Assembly (NCBI GenBank): GCA_902472795.1
Contig: CABROZ010000124.1
Coordinates: 1-5,929 of the forward strand
Source of the DNA: an uncultured Bacteroides sp.
GTDB lineage: Bacteria > Bacteroidota > Bacteroidia > Bacteroidales > Bacteroidaceae
DNA: 5,929 nucleotides
Direction of reading: 5' to 3'
Each line of letters opens with the position of its first letter. The stretch's first letter is position 1. Under the pieces are notes generated by a model. It searched no databases and was not told the DNA's origin. It was given only the letters and a program-made list of their open reading frames with translations. Shown here piece after piece: positions 5,688 through 5,929 of this stretch. The position numbers and the translations under genes were made by a program.

Positions 5688-5929
5688 ATGAAATATCCAT
5701 TTATTGCTTGCTGCCTCTTCGTGTCCCTACTCTGGACCGGATGCACCGCCGAAACCGAACTCGCCGGAACACCCGCCGGACAACTTGCCGTCCACCTGCA
5801 ACCCACCGGGCTGCAAGGCACTGCCGCCACAACCGACGACAGCCGAATGAATGACGTCAAGGCGTTCCGCTTCGAAGACGGAGTGTTGCAAGAGGCCTAT
5901 GGACCGCTGGTTCCCGACAACGACGGCCG
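5688..5929 (+). CDS. putative fimbrial/adhesin-type lipoprotein, 5' part only
   Basis: The ATG at 5688 opens a frame that stays open to the window edge (80 full codons), so the gene is truncated by the window. The product begins MKYPF and has a hydrophobic stretch ending LWTGC, with Cys19 the probable lipidated residue, followed by TAETE. A low-complexity linker rich in Ala, Thr and Gly follows to about residue 50. Then DVKAFRFEDGVLQEA (56-70) resembles the first strand and turn of FimB/Mfa2 or DUF4906-type surface lipoproteins, where a V-x-x-F-x-F-x-D/E-x-G pattern is common. Assignment to one family is not possible from this stub. It lies 69 bases after the metzincin lipoprotein on the same strand with a GC hairpin between, so cotranscription is likely. 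No strong ribosome binding site is seen; the sequence before the ATG is A-rich. Confidence 0.65.
   Translation, partial: MKYPFIACCLFVSLLWTGCTAETELAGTPAGQLAVHLQPTGLQGTAATTDDSRMNDVKAFRFEDGVLQEAYGPLVPDNDG

Noticed and set aside
5666..5860. 64-codon minus-strand open frame at the right edge
   Set aside because: It is antisense to the start of the lipoprotein gene at 5688, which has a clear signal peptide and lipobox.
1..5929. CRISPR arrays, insertion sequences, tRNA or rRNA genes
   Set aside because: I saw no regularly spaced repeats of suitable length, no transposase-like coding region and no tRNA cloverleaf or rRNA-like sequence.

Overview
The window looks like chromosomal DNA of a Bacteroidales gut-type bacterium (Bacteroides/Phocaeicola/Parabacteroides relatives). 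Three things point that way: several lipoproteins with Bacteroidetes-style signal peptides, exact copies of the Bacteroides -7 promoter element (TAnnTTTG, here TACTTTTG), and A-rich translation starts without strong Shine-Dalgarno sequences. No lineage finer than that can be supported from the sequence alone.

Left part (1-3373, minus strand): a housekeeping block read right to left. It contains a DHH/DHHA1 phosphoesterase of the NrnA type (2342-3373), a small lipoprotein that reads as a degenerate FKBP-like protein of the DUF4827 kind (1604-2203), and a phosphohexomutase of the GlmM type (177-1562/1565). The last two lie 38 bp apart and probably form one transcript. A promoter precedes the lipoprotein, another precedes nrnA, and a hairpin plus T-tract terminator (96-149) ends the block after glmM.

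Middle (3374-3755): a 382-bp divergent intergenic region with no supportable gene. It holds the nrnA promoter at one end. The rest contains several operator-like elements: a 10-bp direct repeat at 22-bp period, an 8-bp direct repeat at 21-bp period, and a cluster of GTTTA/TAAAC half sites.

Right part (3756-5929, plus strand): an accessory-looking surface locus. A 620-residue lipoprotein has an N-terminal beta-rich part resembling fimbrial/adhesin lipoproteins and ends in a complete metzincin zinc-protease signature (HExxHxxGxxH). Sixty-nine bases downstream the next lipoprotein gene starts and is cut by the window edge; its first 80 residues look like a FimB/Mfa2 or DUF4906-type surface lipoprotein. 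Together they suggest an envelope-anchored protease encoded with an adhesin or pilus-like component. This pair is the least ordinary part of the window.
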